A DNA stretch of 64,000 bases from Glandiceps talaboti (Eukaryota > Hemichordata > Enteropneusta > Spengelidae): assembly GCF_964340395.1 (NCBI RefSeq), contig NC_135568.1, positions 8,423,780 through 8,487,779 of the forward strand, in the 5' to 3' direction. The notes below the pieces were generated by a model. The model saw only the letters and a list, made by a program, of their open reading frames with translations. It made no database searches and was not told where the DNA came from. The translations under genes and the position numbers were made by a program. Below are positions 24,701 through 39,558 of this stretch, one piece after another. The stretch's first letter is position 1; every line of letters begins with the position of its first letter.

Positions 24701-27700
24701 AGCATGATTGTTATCAAGGAGAGTCTATGAAGTTGAACTCATGTAAACAAAATCCTCCCCTCAATCACAATCCTGCTGTGTTCACAGTGAAAGGTATTCT
24801 TTATCTAGCAAGTAAAACAACAACCTCTCAATTTGTCAATCATGAGTATACATTTTTTTGTATAAATATGTTACACATATGTACATTTTTCCTGTGAACA
24901 CATCCTGTTTTAGCTGTATTTAACATGAACTGTATATCTTGTCATAATGTTTATATATGGTGAAACGAATATATTAGTTTAAATATCACTCACTGTTAGC
25001 AATTGCTTGTACCTTCTTTCTTTCCTGTCTGTCAAATTTCCTTTCTTAAACATAATTTATCATCTTTTAGAACTTTTCCATTGATAATGAACTTTTGTGT
25101 CCTTTTAATGTAATCCTTGCTTGGTGTTGATGGTAGGAAAGTTCATGATTGTGATGGGTGTTGTTGAGTGCTTTGTGTGTAAGGTTACCGTCTTATTGGT
25201 ATGAGAGAGTATGTTTTGATGTGAGTGGTGTAATTACAGTGGGCCGTCAATGGTCATGGTATTATCAAGAGAAGATGCTGTATTAGGATTCAGGGACATA
25301 ATGGGACCTGTGGATCCTGAGGTTGCGAAAGAACAGGCACCGGAATCACTACGAGCTTTGCTTGGCAAAGATATCCTACAAAATGCCATCCATGCTGTTA
25401 CAACCCCAGACCAGGCAACTGTCAAAATCAAGGAATTCTTCCCAGATGCAGAATTCAATCCAGATGGTACAATCAAAGGTAAGCTTTAGATCATGTTACT
25501 AGTAGGCAATGTTTCAACCTTGCACAGGCACCATACTTTCATGTTCACATTACACTGCTGAACATAACAGGTGTAAACATAACTAACCGAACATAACAGA
25601 TGTGACGTCATGTCAACATAACACATGATATACAAATGTAGTGGAAATATTGTGACACTTTAACTTGTAAAATATGGTACGTCTACAACACACTTGTACA
25701 TAAATATGTCCTTTCAACATCGCACAAATGATCAGCTGAAGGTTTGAAATTTATACACACACATACACACATACATACATACATACATACATACATACAT
25801 ACATACATACATACATACATACACACACATACATACATACATAAATGTGTACATGTACACAAGAGTACATACATGTCTTGGCATAGAGACATCCTCTGGT
25901 CTGTTGACTTCTATGTTGAAGTAATGTCTGTATGTCTGTTCTCAGGAAGCTATGCTAGATCAAACAATCAGTAGGTACTGTTTATAACTCACAGTCTCTC
26001 TCCTTTACTTACAAACTTTGACTTACATGTACATGCATTCACTACATGTTTGTTGTGTGATGTCAATGTTAAATTTATCTTGTCATAGGAGCGGAAGCAG
26101 ATGATGAGGAGGATGAGGGTGGAGAAGAAGAATATGAGGATGAAGGTTGTTATCTATTTTGATTTCAACACTCTGCTCTAAATGGCTGTCAAATGTAATG
26201 CATGCAAACTGATGCTTCAAGCTATCTTATGCCATATGATCATGGAAAGTGTGAAAACATTGTAGTCCATGTCGTAAAATGTACTTTTAGTGATTTATCA
26301 GATGGCAAGGCAAATTTTCATTATTGAAGTATTCTACAAGTTTATCATTACATTCAGTTTTATGTAAAATTTAATACCACTTAAAATGTTACCTGCAAAA
26401 ATACAGAGTGGCACAGCAATTCTTATTTTGCAATATCATGGAATTAGCTTGAAACTTTATTGCATGCAATTCACACTAAAGAATGTTAGCATCATGGACT
26501 TCAATTTTTTTCACTGTTTCTTATAATTTAACTGTCAAAATTCTGTCTAATTTCTCATATGCAGTCATGACCATCCATCCTGTCCAGACAATAAAGTAGA
26601 TGGACATATCAAACTGACCCTGTCCAGATCATAAAGTAGATGACAACATGCCAAGGCCTCTAGCAACACACTCTTTCAAAACCCCATATTTTGTAATGGC
26701 AAGAAATGAAGAACATTTCACAGTATTGCAATTATCATTTTTTAACAAAGAAAATACTGCTTGAGATTTTAAAAAAAAATATCCATGTTATGGACAGGAA
26801 TGTTGTACCTTTAAACTTTTAACAAACTTATTAAACATCTGCCTATGTTTATTGATTTCTTCAGTTTCTAACTTTGCTAAGATACATACATACATTTTAC
26901 CTTGCAAAGTCTAGAACTGCTGTTGAGCATGGCCACTCATATTACTAGATGTCAGTCTCTCATTTATTCCTGCTGCTTTGGTAACATACAACTCTGCAAT
27001 TCTTCTAACAGCACTCTTTCTTGTAGGCAGACTTTTTGATTGTGTATTAATTTGCTTTTTAAAGAGGAAACAGGTTCACAGGAGGAGGGAGAAATGGCAG
27101 AAGGAGATGATGAGAAACCAGATGAGGATGAAGAAGAAGGTTGAATTGATTGCATAATTTGAAACATCATTGTCCAATCATTTTTCTCATATTACTCATG
27201 GCTTCATTCCCATTGGTGGAGGCGATGCTAATGTCAACACTATTTCCATGTCAACACTATTGCCATATATGGTCAAACACCTACCAAATATAGCTACTGA
27301 CCATTGATAACTGTAACATTGTTTACTTAGCAAGATAGTCAATCATTATGACATTTGATCTCTCCTTGCTAAGTTCACAACCCTCTATCGTTATGCTCAT
27401 TGCATGGACCTCATCACATGTGACTTAGTCAGGTTCAGCTATATTACAACCAAGGTTTTTTGACCATAGATGGACTGTCATTTCATATTACAGCATTCCT
27501 TACCTCTCTCTCCTCACAGCAGATTCCATATGTACTTGGTTAAGGGCACCACTGTCACTGTGTCAGATATTACATTGCATGCTACATTGTAAATATGTCT
27601 GGGTCTTTGCATGACCTGCTGTCTCATTTGTTGTGTTGTGTTTTGTTGTGTGGTATCGTATTGTATTGTATTGTATTGTATTCTATTCTATTCTATTCTA

Positions 27701-30700
27701 TTCTATTGTATTCTATTGTAATGTATTGTAGTTTAATGTATTGTATTGTATTGTATTGTAATGTATTGTGTAATGGTGAAAAATACATGAATTGCATGTC
27801 ATAAAAACAACAAAGTTTGTTTGCCCCCACAACACTGTAATTTAAAGCCTGACTCACTATTATTTTAATAGGGGAGTTAATTCATAGACATGTGCATGAC
27901 AATCAATTCTTCATTTCAAATGCTATCATTTCAGACATTTTTGTCTTAAAATTGTATTTCATTCATTTTGTGTAATTTCAATATTTGTTAAAGAATGTCA
28001 GAGTAAAATATTCGAAAATATTATCATCAATTGCTTAACTAAAAAATCAGTATAATTGATCTGGGGTGATAAACTTACAAAAAACAATTTGGAGTCCTTT
28101 CCCTAAATTTTGACAAGAATACATTAATTTTGACATCTGAAAGCCAAGATATACAGACAAATTTAAAGTTCAGCTATTATCACTTCAGTTCTTCTGCATT
28201 ACAAGAGTTTAGGGATCTAACCTTTTAAATACCTGTCAACACTCTTACAGTCAAAGAAGAGAAGAAAGAGGAAGATGGGGAGGCAGGAGCTCCAGAAGAA
28301 GAAGAGAAACCAGAAGGTGGGGTATATTGTGAAAATATCAGATAGTATATAATATAGTACATTTAATTTTATATGTAAAAAAACCATGTCCACCATGGCC
28401 CGTGGTACATATTATGTTTATATTAAGGGTCTATACATACCCCTTTCCATATCCTTACCCTTTGATTATTGCCAAAATTCACCCCTAGCTTGAATACAAC
28501 TATGTATTCATTGCTAATAATTGAGTCATTCCTATGTCTATTCATGGCAATATTGTGAAATGTTGTAAAGCTATCATGTTTAACTCTCACCCTATAGTTC
28601 ATACCACAGTGTGCAATACAACATAATGATTTGCTTTTAATTAAAGTAATTATTACAATTGGCCCATTTCCTAATTGAATCCCTCTCATTTTTGAACAGA
28701 CATCATCTTTTCATTTGTAATTACTATTTTCAGTTCTTTCAGAAAGTCCCCCAGCGCTTACTTGTAAAACATGAAATTAGAATACTGTTCTTACTTTGGG
28801 TATTAAATGTATATGAGCTAGTATGTGGAGAACACTGGAGGGTTTTCATCTTACATGACATTACCATTGATGGCATAAAGATGAAGAAGTGTGCCACCAA
28901 TGTGGAAATGATCAACGACATACTCTCTTAAAGATTCTGCAAGCATGAATTCATTCTGATTAAGGTGTGGTTAAACTATGACAACAAATCTAAGAGAGCT
29001 GTCTTGGTGATGACAACTCAAAGAGAGTTGTCTTGGTATGAGAGATTAGGATAACAAATTTCAACATAGCTGCCTTGTCTAGGAGTCAAGGTCAAATAAC
29101 AAATTGCTTAATAAATCTGGATATGTTAAACCTGGAGACACTGCTCAAGTGTTGGCACCCACAGCAATTAGAGGTCAGCTTTCGATGCAGACACTGACTT
29201 TTGACCTTGACCTTCATCGTCAAGATCAAAATGAAATTTACAAAATAACCTTGGAAGTTTTGTTTTTAGGGTCACCATTTAATTGTCTACACCACTATCA
29301 GAGATAACCTTTCTGATAAGACACTGACCCATGGCATTGACCTTCATATTCAAGGTCAAATAACAATTTACTCCCATACTTTTGAAGTAATGCACAAAAA
29401 AGTAGATCAATACTTTTAGAATGAGCTTTCTTTTTAAAAACTGACCTTGATCTTGAACATCGATCTTATCAACTCTTAACCCAGGATGGGGAGCATTGGC
29501 TGACGGTGATGAAGATAAAGCTACAGAACAACCTGCTGAAGGTGATTTATAATGTGCACTACTATGTGATGTCTCTGTTATGAGATGTCCTAGATGCAGA
29601 CCTAGTCACTGTAATATAGAAATGTAGTACTAGTAGTCACATAGCCACAGTAGTATTAGGGCTAAATGAAAATAAGCACCAGCCTCTGCAGCCATAGAAA
29701 TAAATGAGTTGCTAAAGTCTACAGCAATAGAAATAAATGTATTGCTATAGTGTACAACTGTAGAATGAATGTATTGCTATAGTGTACAGCTGTAGAATGA
29801 ATGTATTGCTATTGTCTACAGCTGTAGAATGAATGTATTGCTATTGTCTACAGCTATAGACATAAAAGTCTACAGCTATATAGACATATGTGTTGCCATA
29901 GTCTAGAGCTATTGACATAAAGTGTACAGCTATAGACATATGTGTTGCCATAGTCTACAGCTAGTAGACATAAACATATTGCATAGTGTACAGCTATAGA
30001 CATAAACGTATTGCTATAATGTACATACAGCAATAGACATAAACGTATTGCTATAATGTACATACAGTAGTAGACATAAATGTGTTTCCACAGTTTACAG
30101 CTGTAGACATGTATGTGTTGCTATAATGTACAGCTGTTAACATACATTGTAAATGTGTTGGTATAGTACAGCTATAGACATGTTTTGCTATAGTGTACAG
30201 CTATAGAGAAATGTGCCTCTGAAGTATATAGCTATAGACGTGAAATGAATGCATTGCTACAGTGTACTATTGTAGACGTGTTGCTATCGTTGGCAGTTTA
30301 TTTACATCAAATTCAAAGCTGGCCAGTCACATTTGAGGCCAACATACATGTAGGCATTTATTAACACACTTTGTTCATTACTATGTATTGTTATAATTAA
30401 TACTTGCTAAACACATAACGGCTGATTAAGAGTAGAATGTAGGAATTAGCCATACTAATACTAATATCACATCATGTAGTTTCAATCATGTACATGAAAG
30501 CTCAGACCACTATGGAAACCATGTGTGATGTTATGTCATGGTAAATTGATTGGTAGTGTAGAACTATATGTGTTGGCTTGTCTGTAATCTCATTCTGTCC
30601 ACATCAAATGGGCAAACTCTACCCAAAGTCTAGCTAAATCTGCTGAGGAAAAGGTGAGCATCACATGTCAGCAGTTACCATTTCACACAGACAGGAGGTT

Positions 30701-33700
30701 GTCATTGGTTACTTTGTTCAGTTTTACAAACTCAACTTCCATTTTTAAAGTAAGTCACATGAGAATGCCATAACGTTATCATGCTTATATAAACACTCCA
30801 ACAGCATTAAACTACTGATGTTGGGTGGTAAGAAGGAATGTCATGCAAAAGAAAGCCATTTGACTATATGGTGTAGAGAGAGTGACATCATTAATGAGCC
30901 CACACGTATAGTTCTGTACTAATCGATTACTGGTGTGAATTACAAAGTCTAGAGTTGTGAATTATATTAAGGGTTCATACATTTGTACTGTCACGTTTAC
31001 AATCTGACCTGAAGACAATCATGTGTATTACCATAGAAAGGTTCATGTTTCTGTCCTTGCATTCTAGAGAAACATGACATGCTAAATCACACAAGTCAAA
31101 CTCTCAGATTTGAAAACTCCATTGATTATCATATAATATGTTATACATATCATTTTGTCATCTTGTTGGACCATTTCCTGACTTTCTTGCCACATTCCCT
31201 AACTTCAAAACATCAGATTCTCTAAATTGAAAATATACCAACTATATATTACCCTTCTTGTTCCCCATGATTTGTGTCACTTGGCACCATAATCAATAAT
31301 ATAATGAATATACATATACTAAATATATGTGGTGAGTTAAAGCATCTGTCCACTATTTTGCAGAAGAAGGAGCAGCACCAGCAGAAGGGGAAGGAGAAGC
31401 TGAAGGTGATAAGCCAGCAGAGGAGGCAGCTGAAGGTGAAGCTGCTGAAGGAGAAGCAGCTGAAGGGGAGGCAGCTGAGGCAGCTGAAGGGGAAGCAGCT
31501 GAGGCAGCTGAGGGTGAGAAGGCTGAGGGTGAAGCAGCAGAGGGTGAGAAGGCTGAGGGTGAAGGTGAAGATGCTGCACCAGCAGCTGAGACTGCAGAAG
31601 GAGGTGGTGAAAGTGAAGAGAAGAAAGAAGACGGTGAAGGTAAGCAATTTAGTTCATCAAAGCCGTCAGATATGACAACCTGGACTAAGCAGGGCTGAAG
31701 GTGAAATGATAAAACAGGTCTGTGTAGTAAATACTATCCCACAGAGTATTTACAGTTGCAGGACTTATACTGGGTGTATAACAAGTGCTGCTTGGCACAT
31801 ATTGTCATATCAAGTTGCATGCTGCAAGGCACAAATTATTAATAATCATCTTTAGCGTCAATTACCTTTGTCTCAGATGAGATGAAAACAATGAGATATC
31901 CAAGCCTTTATATGGTACATGGTTTGATGCCTTGAAATACTAGACACCAGTATGCATGGCTGAGAGTTAGATAGTCGCTGTTTAGTGCATGTCACACTTT
32001 GTTTTGGTTTGCAGCACTTTATCCCTACTTTATTGCAGCATTCATTTAGCCTTTCATTTCATGGAGTATTTCTTTTCTAGGTTTAGAATGCATGCAGTGG
32101 CAGGTTTATTTGCATGGCTTGTAGCCATCACAGTTCATCAACAACTCTTAAGCACTCCATTACCAATAAAACAAAACAGTGCATACCAGTATACTGCATG
32201 CATGTTAGAAAGTACATTGTCACATACCTGGTGGCAAAGAGTCACGTGGAATGGCAAACAGTCATGTGTGTGGTGGTAAGCAGTCACATGCATGTTGGCA
32301 AACAGTCATATAAATGACTGCAAACAGTATGTCACATGTGTGCTGGTAAAGTCACACGCCAGTAGTTGCATGCATGTTAAAAAGCACACTGTATACCTGA
32401 TGCAGTGATAGCAAAGAGTCACATGCACAATGGCAAACTGTCATGTGCATGATGGCAAACAGTCACATGCGCAGTGGTAAAACAGTCACTTGCCTGATTG
32501 CACTTGGTATTAACCCTAGTATGTGATATGATCAGTGATTCAACAGCATTTGAATTGCACTATTTTTGAAATATTTTTCATAATTTAGGTCCAATATGTT
32601 CACATGATATATATAAATATAATTTGGTTTATCTTACTATACCTTTCTACTAACTTTTATCCTGTTTTTAGTTCATTATAGATTTCTCTTTCAAGTACTT
32701 TGTTCTATGATTTCCTGGATAAACTCTGTTTTACTATACTTGAAATTTCCAATCACAACTTGCCTCGCACTGAGTAAATCTTCCCCTGCATAGTAGTAAT
32801 GTGTTCTATCTTCAACACTGATGCTTACCTATTTTGAAACTATTTTAAGTGTTTCCCTGTAATCCCTATATAATCAACTGATCTTTGTGATGTGGCCCTT
32901 GTCTAGCTGTCTGCCCAAAGCAAACACAATCAGTTCATGAATTAGTTCATGATGGCATCCTTTCACCACTGGTATAGTTTTTGTAAAAGTTATCGGGCAT
33001 ATATCGCAGTTGATATTAGATATGGTTTCCTATGATTTCCCCGGTTGTACCCCAGATCCATCCCTGGTCTACCCAATTGATACCCCAGCTCCATCCCTGA
33101 TCTACCTAGTTATACCCCAGCTCCATTCCTGATGTACCCAGTTGTAACATCTGCTGCATTAGCAATACAAATACATGTAACAAATTAGTTATTACATGTA
33201 AGTTGTCTGAAATCTGGCTCATGAAAGCAACCATAATGGAAAGGAAGAATTGCTATCGTGATTTCAGAAGGAATAGAAACAAAGGCAGATGATAAACAGG
33301 GAGAGGAGTCGAACTCAAAACATGATGAAATTAGCGCTAATGGGGAAGAAGAGATGAGTAAAGAAGGAGGAGAGAAGAATGATGATAATGAGGAGGAGGA
33401 GGAGGAGAAGGGTGGGAATGATGTATCTGACAATGATGATTATGAGAAAGCTAGTTTTGAAGAAGGTAGTTGTAATATTCTTACAACTAGCATGCAACAA
33501 TGTAATTCTGTCAACAATGTAATGGTAGAGCATGAAAAAAGGTAGCATAAGTGTCTACAATGTAATAATGGAACATGCAATAGTGTGCATCTAATTATTA
33601 TTATAACAAATGTTCACAATGTACAAAAAAATGTAGCAGTAGCGTAGATATGCAACAATGTAATTCAAACAAAGCAAGCATGCAATACTGTTTTACAAAT

Positions 33701-36700
33701 GTCTACAATGTAACAATATAGCTAGCATGTGACAATGTAATACAAGCAAAACAAGCTGGCATGCAACATTGTTGCGCAAAAGTCTACAATGTAATGATAA
33801 TGCTAGCATGCAACAATGTTCTACAAATACAGCTAGCATGAAACAATAAATGTCCATAATGTAATAATAGATCCAGCATGAAAACGATGTCAACAGTAGT
33901 CATGTTCTAATTTAACAATTGAAATATTTTGACTTTGAGTACATTATGTGTACAATGTAACACTGTCATAATTGTGATGTAAGCATGCAGTAATGTCATA
34001 ATTCACAATGTAGTAATTATGAATATTAGGTATTATGTAACAGGTGTAGTTTGTGGGTTCTGAATAGTGTCTTGTATATAAATACGTATCAATGGATGTA
34101 CAAAATTTACATGTACAATTGGCCTAGGTTTAATAGCTACAGTACATTCTCCTAATCCAATTGATATAACCATCAGCTTCAATACTTCTGGTCAGTTACT
34201 GTCACTTGATTGAAAATATGCAAAGTGTGTTGAAAGTAAATAGTATTTGATTTGGCCTACAGTTAACAAAAATATAATTTCTATAATTTTTTTAATTGTA
34301 AAATTGTTTAATTGGCAAGATCTTTCATAATCATTCCATTTACTGTGGTATTGGAATACTCTTTGTAAATATATGATAAAAATTTAAACATCTCAAAGAG
34401 AATGTAGTAGAAAGGGAATACTGTTTCTATATAAAACCAGATTTCTGACTGAAAGGAAACAAATAGGGTTTCCTGAATATTATTATACTGTTTGCTCCAC
34501 ATCCTGTCCAGACTGTAGTTACCCTATCATTGGCCTACATACCATACTGAGCCATTGTTTAGGCAAGGGCCCAGTGCTTATGTTTCAGCCCTAGCCTAGG
34601 CAAGGGCCCAGTGCTTTTGTTTGAACAAGCTCCGTGTTTTGAACAGGTTCTGCTTAGCGAAGCCAACCCCCACCCTTCCCATTATGTATTTACAATGAAA
34701 GGAAATGTTGTAAGCTGACAATAGTAGACATAAGCTATTTGTGGTATTGCAATTTAATGTCTAAATGTTGGGTCCTACTTTCATACATGTGAACCAGTCC
34801 TGCCATGTTATAGCTGAACTCTACAAACTTTCAGATAGTTCATCTGAGGAGAAGCAGGGAGAAGAAGATGATGATGATAATGAACAGAGTGGTAGTAGTG
34901 ATGACAATGATGAAGTTGAGGAAAATGGGGGAGGGGAAAGTCAGGAGGAACAAGATATGCACGATGTTGATGATGGTAATGCTGATGATGATAATGATGA
35001 TGGGGAGGAGCAGGAGAAAAATGAGCAAGAGGAGGAGGAGGAGGAGGGAGGTGTTGATGAGAATGAAGCAGAAGGTACTTTCAAGATGATGTATGAACTG
35101 ATGTGTACATGTGGTCCAAGATTGTCTGTAACAACCCAGGAGATTTTGTTTATGATTGTGTAACTTTAATATATCAATGTTTGCTGACATTCAACTTTTT
35201 GAAATTTGTAATAATTACCTTTGTACAGAAGTGAAGACTGTAAAACAAAATAACATATTTTAATTGTAGTAACTCATCAAAAAATTATTATTTTTACATT
35301 AATTATAATTTAGAATTCATAACGAAAATAACATGACACAAAGTACAAGTATAGAATGTAGATAATTTAATTATGTCTTATAGGGCGAAAGATCAGCATA
35401 CAAGTAATGTAACCACGGTGATGGTTTTGAAAAATTTATTTTCAATAGTCCAGCTTTACTAGTGAAGTAATGTTGTGTGGTTTTACACTGACAGTGACAG
35501 CATCCCAGTTGTGTTGGGTCTATTTGTAGTCTTTCAGTGTATGTAATCCTAAGATTAATGAACTCATTGTAGAATTGGCTGTGGATTGACAAGGATACAT
35601 GTACCTGCTTTCTGCATGTGTAGTGGTCTAACAGCATTTTTGTGTTGGTGCTTGTCTTGTAATAGCAGCAAACAAAGAGGTGTAGATATGTTCATATGTT
35701 ATGACAGTAAACAAATGGGTGTAATCCTCTGTCTTGCAATCCATAAACAACATGTCATCATTTGTCAAGTGAAGTTGTCTGATTACATTTTGATATCCCA
35801 ATGTTTTGATATCCTGATGGGATGTCACGTCAGTGTTGGTAATGTGTCCCACTGGAATGTTATCAGTGTTTGTATTGTGTCCTACTGGAATATCATGTCT
35901 GTTGGTATTGTATCCAAGTGAAATGTCATGCCAATGTCAGTATCATATCCTACTGGCAGTCATGTGTTTTGAATAGAAACTACATCAGTATAAATGCATG
36001 TTGACTTAACATATATGCCATGTACTTAGTAACAACCCCATCCCCAGATTAATCTTTTCCAGCTCCGTGCAACTAAAAGAGCTCGTCACTGTGCTTAACT
36101 TAATATGTATTGCAAACCCCTCCTAAAGCTCACCCCAGTCAATTTTCATCTGCAGTTCACACTTAACAGAACTTGATTGTCTTTTGTTGCTATTATCCAA
36201 ACTGTCTTCTGTTTTTCATCTGTACGACTATTCTTCACATCTGTGTCTTTCTATGGATTGTTTCATGTGAGATTCTTTGTAACTGTATGTCATTTATTTG
36301 TTATTAATTCATATATATTTCTTTTTCTCAAGGCAATGACAGTGAAAGCCAAGCAGAGGAGACAGTGCAGGGTGAGAATGTCTGTCTTTTGTGCCTGCAT
36401 GCTGTTCGACATAGAGTACTTAGATGCTTGATTCTGTGTTTACTATTTTGGTATCGATTTTGTCATTTTAATACCATCTTTGCATCCATTACTAGGGGAA
36501 CAAGCAGAGACAGCCGAGGATGGTGAACAGCAAGATGAAAGTAGCAAGGAGGGTGAGAACATGCAGAGCATTATATAAGAATGTACTATTGGTTGAAGGG
36601 GAAATTTGCAGAGTTGCCAGTGTGATGCTTTCATAATCTCATCCTCATGATTTCCTACAAGATAAAATTCCAAAACAAAATTGATTTGTTTGTAAATATT

Positions 36701-37159
36701 TACATTCAGTTGTTCATTTAAAAAAAGGGATTTGAAAAATTTCTTTCTATGTTTGAAAAATTGTCATTTCATTTCATATGTACATTTTGATGAGAAATGT
36801 AAATTCATAACATTTGATGAAAAAATAATAAGCATTTAAATATTGCTACAATACTTTTTATGAAAGTCATTCTCAATTGACTGCAAGTTTCAGATTGTTG
36901 CATGCTTCTCAGGGTAGAGGGTGTGCATCTTGGGTGTCTTAATTTCCTCATATGGAATTATGTCCTTGTGGTGTGATCTAAGGATACATGGTATAGTCAG
37001 GTCAGAGGTCAGATTTCCATGTACCACCATGTAGTGGTAGATTATTAACCATCATTACTTCCCTTCCATCATTAGTGTCAGTTGATTCCTACAAGCATGG
37101 TGATGCATGCCGGTGTACTTCCATCCTGTTCATCTTACATTATCATGCTGTCTATGTCA

Positions 37160-37196
<37 letters not shown>

Positions 37197-39496
37197 GTGT
37201 GTTATTCCTCAATTTCTTGTAACATGTGCATGTTTATAACCCAAAACTTCCTTCGTAGTGAGATACAGTGTTTTTACATTGCTTTTAATGAAGTACATTT
37301 ATATATTATATGGTAATTTTCATTAACCATTTGCATATTAGCTGAACCAGATGAAAAGCCTGCAGAGGAGGAGGAGGAGGGAGAAAAACAAGATGGTGAG
37401 CCATTGTGCACTGCATGACATCTTGTGGTCATAGTTATCATAGTAACACTTGATCACAGTCACCATAACAACCTGTCTAAATACACCGTATTATAAATTT
37501 CTTGTTAATGTTTCATGTTATATGTCTTACACTTTACAGAGAAGTAACTGCAATCGCAGCTAATTATTTCTGAGATAATTTGTAGGAGATCTGTTTGATA
37601 AATCTATAACTTAATCTTATCCATGATTAGCATATTATCTTAGTGCAGTTGAAAGGAATTGTGTTATGTTAAAATGATAGACTTTTAGTTTATTGTACAT
37701 TCTCTACAGGCTTCATTTACAGGTACTAGCTTCCATGATTCAATCCCAAATATTAGGTATTATATTGGAAAAGGCCAGTACATACTGAATGACAAAGCAG
37801 TGACATATTCATCTTACACTTCATCAACACTATATCAATCCATGGAAGCTCAAATAGATAACTGATTTAAATTTATTTGCTTTTAAGATGATTACAACTG
37901 TATATTATTCACACAATTGAGGGTTTGTTTGTTGTTTTTCTTGTTGTGAACATCACCATGTGGTGTTTCCATCTATTACCCAATTTTCATACTTTTACAG
38001 TCAACCAGGGTATTCTCTTTTGAAGTATTATGTTGTTGGCATCACCATTAGCTTTTTTGTATACTATTACAATCAATGATTGATTTCTCAGTTGAATTAT
38101 TCCGTTGTTGACATCTTCATGTGGTGTGTGTTCTTTATTAGAAGCAGAGAAACCAGCAGAAGGGGAAGCTGAAGAAGAAAAGAAAGAGGGTGAGTATACT
38201 CACTCTGTCTTATCAAGTGACCATTAACAGAATTGACATTTCACATAGACTGACTCTTACTGTGTGCAGTGATGCTGCAACCGTGTTTCCCACTAAATTA
38301 TGAAACTAAGGTCAAAACATGTTTCACGTAGTTCTTACTTCCCCACTAAATGACAACTTCTTTTACTATTACATATAATACTCTGCTCAGCTCGATTCAA
38401 ACTATTTACCACATGGCTATCATACAAACTCCATTTGAAAATGTATGTACACATGATTTCAACACCAAATCATACAAAAACAGATAATTTAACTCTAAAA
38501 TTGGCCATATGGATGATCAGTGTATTTATTTTGGATTTTTAATTTATAAACAATTTTATTATGGCTTCCTACTGAAGAATCAATGTGAAACAACATAGAC
38601 CAGGTCCGTTTTCGTAACTCAATAAATTGAAAAAGCATAACAAATGTGTAAAATGTTTGTTATTGTGCTTTTTGTACTTACAATAACAAACTTTTTACAC
38701 ATTTTTTAGCTTTTTGCAATGTATTGAGTTACAAACACAGACTTGGTCTATGTTGTTTCACATTGATTTTTCAAGTAGGGAGCCATGATAAAATTGTTTT
38801 ATAAATTAAAAATCCAAAATAAATACACTGCTCATCCATATGGCCAAACAACAAAAGCTAAATGGAGCCCCAGTTCATGGTATTAAAGGATCAAAATGAA
38901 ATGGAAACGTGCAGGGGATGATATGTAACAGTAAGGAGATAAGAGGTATTAATAAACAAAGAGTAAAACTTTCCCACTAGGTGTACTTACTATTATGACA
39001 AAAATTACCTTGTCATAAACACAATGTATGAAATTATGTTTTGAATGTTGTGTTTTGTATTTGACCGTGGTTTTGAACTTCACTGATGTAACAATTGTAC
39101 TGTGTTCTAGATAATGTTATTAGATTTAAACAGAGCTGATAACAACATATTAGACTATGGTAGTAAATATTAACAACAACAGTGTGTGTTTCAAAATAGG
39201 GTGTTAAATGTTAATAATTGTGTTTTCAGAAGCGCCAGCAGAGGCTGCAGGTGAAGAACAAAAAGAAGAAGATAAACCAGAAGGTGCTGAGAGGAGTAGA
39301 TAAATACAGTGCATGCATTATCACAGTTTCATTTCATACCCCCTCATATAATAACATTATTACCATTCCAGTTGTCATTAATTCATCCATTCATTCCAGC
39401 TAACATACATGTTACGTCAACTCAAATCATTTCACACACATTGACAATCATGTATGTATGTATGTATGTATGTATGTATGTATGTATGTATGTATG

Positions 39497-39558
<62 letters not shown>

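Noticed and set aside
31249-31647. Minus-strand Leu/Ser/Phe/Cys-rich ORF
   Set aside because: It is the antisense shadow of the Glu/Ala-rich tail exon 31364-31639; purine-rich coding repeats leave the other strand open.
34840-35190. Minus-strand hydrophobic Ile/Leu-rich ORF resembling a membrane protein
   Set aside because: It is antisense to the Asp/Glu-rich exon 34835-35074. The hydrophobicity comes from GAT/GAG repeats read backwards.
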